From: Desulfobacterales bacterium C00003060
Lineage (GTDB): Bacteria > Desulfobacterota > Desulfobacteria > Desulfobacterales > C00003060
DNA: 7,701 nt
Direction of reading: 5' to 3'
Assembly: GCA_001751085.1 (NCBI GenBank)
Contig: MAXP01000086.1
Span: 1 to 7,701 of the forward strand
Position numbers and translations under genes: made by a program. The notes beneath the pieces are model-generated. The model was not told the origin of the DNA and made no database searches. It saw nothing but the letters and a program-made list of their open reading frames with translations. The first letter of the stretch is position 1. Every line of letters begins with the position of its first letter. Positions 6,134-7,701 of the stretch are shown in pieces.

Positions 6134-6266
6134 GCCACAAGTCGCTACACCTTGACTGGTGCCACTGTGGACATGTTGGGTCCCTAAATCCATTGGTGGC
6201 TCAACACCTGTTTCTTTTTTCCGTTGCCCGTAGTGGCACCAGCAAGTGAGCTTTCACGTTGGTGGC
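6134..6266 (+). other. attC-like imperfect palindrome 3
   Basis: The inner arms CTGGTGCCACT (6156-6166) and AGTGGCACCAG (6232-6242) are perfect 11-bp complements around a 65-nt loop. The outer arms GCCACAAGTCGCTACAC and GAGCTTTCACGTTGGTGGC pair with bulges. The ends resemble those of palindrome 1 (CACAARTCGCT ... AGCT....CGTTG), while the stems differ completely, as expected for attC sites of different cassettes. It is preceded by GTGCCGTGCCAGGCAC. The loop repeats TTGGTGGCT (near 6193) found again at the right end (6259-6267). It may also act as a terminator for yoeB. Confidence 0.5.
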
Positions 6267-6278
6267 TAAAGGAAATGA

Positions 6279-6533
6279 TCAGTAGTGGTAGCGCAACTGG
6301 GCGATATGAATTGCACTTCCAGATACTTTATAGACGAACCTGTGTTCATCAGTGATTCGTCGGGACCAGTAGCCGGAAAGAGCATGTTTGAGTGGTTCAG
6401 GTTTTCCAATACCCTCAAATGGATTTCGTTTCGTTTCTTTGATGAGGGTATTGCTACGACGAAGAACCTTTTTATCGGTTTTCTGCCAAAAGAGACAATC
6501 ATCCCAGGCGTGGTCAGAAAAGATGAGCTTCAC
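6279..6533 (-). CDS. yoeB: YoeB toxin, ribosome-dependent mRNA interferase
   Basis: At 84 residues it is the same length as the E. coli enzyme. It binds the ribosomal A site and cuts mRNA when free of YefM. All active-site residues of the family are in register: Glu46 (KPEPL), Arg65 (DEHRFVY), His83 and Tyr84 at the C-terminus (RYHY). NPFEGIGKPEPLKHALSGYW is near-identical to family members. The start codon is GTG (6531-6533), overlapping the yefM stop as GTGA, so toxin translation is coupled to and probably weaker than antitoxin translation. The gene ends 13 bp from the attC-like palindrome 3. It appears intact and active. Confidence 0.97.
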   Translation of the reverse strand: MKLIFSDHAWDDCLFWQKTDKKVLRRSNTLIKETKRNPFEGIGKPEPLKHALSGYWSRRITDEHRFVYKVSGSAIHIAQLRYHY

Positions 6534-6781
6534 TCTAAAAGTTCCCTTTCGGTCCCTTTGTCGTTTCCAAGTTGGGCGACAGATTCAATCAAACGCCTGG
6601 TGTTCTTTGGTGACCGTAAGAGATAAGCCGTTTCTTCAAGGGCTTCATAGTCCTCAAGTGACATAATGACCACAGAGTTAGAGGCTTTACGTGTTACGAT
6701 TACCGGCGCGCGGTCTTTACATACTTTTTCCATTGTTTTTGCAAGGTTTTGCCTGGCGGCGGTATAGGTTATAGCTTCCAT
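6530..6781 (-). CDS. yefM: YefM antitoxin and autorepressor
   Basis: The 83-residue Phd/YefM-family protein starts MEAITYTAARQNLAKTM, with the DNA-binding N-terminal fold followed by APVIVTRKASNSVVIMSLEDYEALEETAYLLRSP. The acidic C-terminal tail (ERELLE) is the part that wraps YoeB in this family. ATG 6781 is chosen over an upstream in-frame start because AGGAGGTG lies directly before it (6787-6794) and because the length then matches E. coli YefM. It neutralises YoeB and, with it, represses the shared promoter. The pair runs opposite to the other genes of the region and has its own promoter, as toxin-antitoxin cassettes often do. Confidence 0.97.
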   Translation of the reverse strand: MEAITYTAARQNLAKTMEKVCKDRAPVIVTRKASNSVVIMSLEDYEALEETAYLLRSPKNTRRLIESVAQLGNDKGTERELLE

Positions 6782-6792
6782 AAAGCACCTCC

Positions 6793-6810
6793 TGTACAGA
6801 TCATTGTACA
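6793..6810 (-). promoter_or_regulatory. YefM-YoeB operator, twin TGTACA palindromes
   Basis: TGTACA occurs at 6793-6798 and 6805-6810, 12 bp centre to centre. The E. coli yefM-yoeB operator has the same core hexamer and the same spacing in its long and short palindromes. The right-hand palindrome overlaps the -10 element and the left-hand one lies between it and the ribosome site, so binding would block the polymerase. Confidence 0.9.
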
Positions 6811-6830
6811 TATAAAAATGCTGTTGTCAA
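6803..6830 (-). promoter_or_regulatory. Sigma-70-type promoter of yefM-yoeB
   Basis: A perfect -35 TTGACA (6830-6825 on the minus strand) is separated by 16 bp from the -10 TACAAT (6808-6803), with an AT-rich spacer. The start point would fall in the left TGTACA box, about 15 bases before the ATG. Confidence 0.85.
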
Positions 6831-7038
6831 TCGCATATTGGCAGCCCCAACAAGCCAGTGCTCGTGCCAAGGCAAATCCGAGACATTGAGAATCCCGCCA
6901 GGTCGGGATCAAATTGGTTATTCTTACCCATTGGGTGATCGTGTGGTGCAATACTGGTCACATATACCTCGGAAGGTTATAAATGGCATTTTTTTGGGTG
7001 AGTCATGAGCATCAAGAGTGAAGACAAGTATAATTAGG
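6831..7038. other. Intergenic region between yefM and the fic gene
   Basis: No gene was recognised. It contains a small hairpin ATCCCG-CCAGGT-CGGGAT (about 6893-6910) and a T run (6991-6996). A ten-codon frame begins at 7005 and ends at 7037. The promoter for the fic gene should lie here or within the next 150 bp, but no convincing -35/-10 pair was picked out by eye. Confidence 0.4.
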
Positions 7039-7194
7039 ATGTCCATCAAAGCCCTCAGTAAATCCGAGCGTTGGCCCAGTCATTATTTTTCACGCAACAG
7101 CCTCTTGCATTATGCTTTTTCAGGATATATAATCATTTTTCAGGATCATGGCTTTTCTGAATCGAATCTCAAGGAAAGGTATCGTTTTTCATGA
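7039..7194 (+). CDS. Possible 51-residue leader ORF before fic (doubtful)
   Basis: The frame opens at ATG 7039 (MSIKALSKSERWPSHYFSRN) and its TGA at 7192-7194 overlaps the fic ATG at 7191 as ATGA, a spacing typical of coupled genes. Against it: no proper Shine-Dalgarno, no family resemblance, and much of the sequence is set by the repeated TTTTTCA motifs. It could be a leader peptide or chance. Confidence 0.2.
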   Translation: MSIKALSKSERWPSHYFSRNSLLHYAFSGYIIIFQDHGFSESNLKERYRFS

Positions 7195-7240
7195 ACTCGG
7201 AAACTCTGCATCGTTTTTCAGGGGCGGTCACGGTTTTTCA
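7086..7240 (+). repeat. Cluster of six TTTTTCA motifs around the fic start
   Basis: TTTTTCA occurs on the plus strand at 7086, 7116, 7136, 7185, 7214 and 7234. The spacings are 30, 20, 49, 29 and 20, all near multiples of ten, and most copies are followed by GGAT, GGGG or TGAA. The 30/20 pattern occurs twice about 98 bp apart. It may be a regulatory array placing sites on one face of the helix, or an old tandem duplication; the last two copies lie inside the fic reading frame. Confidence 0.55.
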
Positions 7241-7701
7241 TGAAACGCGTCTGCCCGAAAGGGCAACGCCGGCCGGATATTCGGCCCTGATTGGCGCCTA
7301 TAATTTGTCGGTTCCGTTGCCGCGCACCCTCTCTGCCACGGGAGAACGTCACAAGGTCTACGAGGATGCGGGGTGGCGCATCCTGACGCCACGCCATGCC
7401 CCGAAGCCGAGCGTAGAAGGCCACCTTACCTTTGCCCTCAAATACGAGGGGCTGGACCTTGCCGTGCTCAAGCGTCTCTTTACTGCGGCGTTACCGGACA
7501 AAATAGCAGACTTGGTGCACGCCAAACCCACGGGTCGTTATGCACGACGCATCTGGTTCCTCTATGAGTGGCTTACGGGCGAGCAATTAGATTTGCCCAA
7601 TGCCGGAAAAGGAACATATGTGCCCGTTGTCGATCCCCGCAAGCAATGGGCGATCGAAGGGGAGAACTCCCCGCGCCACCGCGTAAGGAACAACCTTCCG
7701 G
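7191..7701 (+). CDS. Fic-family protein, N-terminal part (runs off the window)
   Basis: The frame is open from the TGA at 7158-7160 to the window edge, giving at least 170 residues from ATG 7191. An AAGGAAAGG lies about 11 bases upstream. The sequence matches the N-terminal region of a group of Fic proteins: LSVPLPRTLSATGERHKVYE, ILTPRHAP, EGHLTFALKYEGLDLAVLKRLF, PTGRYARRIWFLYEWLTG and SPRHRVRNNLPG. Fic enzymes usually transfer AMP to protein hydroxyls. The catalytic HPFxxGNGR motif should lie downstream, outside the window, so activity cannot be judged. The gene is clearly GC-richer than the restriction genes, so it probably has a different history. The first 24 or so residues are less typical, and the true start could be argued. 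Confidence 0.75.
   Translation, partial: MNSETLHRFSGAVTVFHETRLPERATPAGYSALIGAYNLSVPLPRTLSATGERHKVYEDAGWRILTPRHAPKPSVEGHLTFALKYEGLDLAVLKRLFTAALPDKIADLVHAKPTGRYARRIWFLYEWLTGEQLDLPNAGKGTYVPVVDPRKQWAIEGENSPRHRVRNNLP

Noticed and set aside
5919..6140. 73-codon minus-strand frame over the end of the restriction operon
   Set aside because: It translates the intron domain V-VI region (GYVTRTYGGVGG is the typical false peptide from domain V) and part of the repeat; an RNA element explains it better.
6285..6626. Plus-strand frames opposite yoeB and yefM
   Set aside because: They are antisense shadows of two very well matched genes on the minus strand.
6782..6811. Ten-codon N-terminal extension of YefM
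   Set aside because: It would be translated through the operator and promoter -10; the AGGAGGTG site and family length support ATG 6781.
6846..6960. A further attC-like site beyond yefM (CCCCAAC near 6844-6850)
   Set aside because: A left box can be argued, but no matching GTTRRRY right box or paired arm was found.

Overview
This is a repeat-rich accessory region of a bacterial chromosome or large plasmid. The sequence does not fix the taxon. The dispersed palindromic repeats, group II intron debris, toxin-antitoxin modules and an MjaI-type restriction system would suit a large-genome Gram-negative lineage, but that is only an inference. No housekeeping gene is present.

Layout, left to right. 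Positions 1-113 hold nothing recognised. Repeat copy A (114-352) carries an extra palindromic block and runs into an imperfect palindrome that resembles an integron attC site (345-428). A small membrane-anchored protein of unknown function follows, broken by a frameshift (525-1158). A both-ends-truncated group II intron reverse transcriptase/maturase lies on the minus strand (1160-2043), followed by about 400 bp of GC-rich sequence without a gene. A second attC-like palindrome (2463-2547) precedes a DUF4258 toxin and a YgiT/MqsA-like antitoxin (2612-3152). Then comes about 500 bp of non-coding sequence with twin palindromes, repeat copy B (3649-3783) and a weaker attC-like palindrome (3778-3912).

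The centre is a two-gene type II restriction-modification operon (3940-5927). It encodes a beta-class, probably N4-cytosine DNA methyltransferase with a C-terminal staphylococcal-nuclease-like domain that has lost its catalytic residues. Its partner is an MjaI-family endonuclease, for which CTAG is the predicted target. Just beyond it, on the minus strand, is an orphan group II intron domain V-VI tail (5940-6012). A third good attC-like palindrome (6134-6266) is followed by a textbook yefM-yoeB module on the minus strand, with a promoter and twin TGTACA operator. The window ends in the N-terminal part of a GC-richer Fic-family gene (7191 to beyond the edge), preceded by a cluster of TTTTTCA motifs.

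How the parts fit: each plus-strand gene set starts about 25-100 bp after one attC-like palindrome and is followed by the next, which is how integron gene cassettes are arranged. Restriction systems, toxin-antitoxin pairs and membrane orphans are also typical cassette cargo. I therefore propose, without proof, that 345-6266 is a decayed cassette array lacking a visible integrase. The alternative is that the palindromes are host-specific dispersed repeats.
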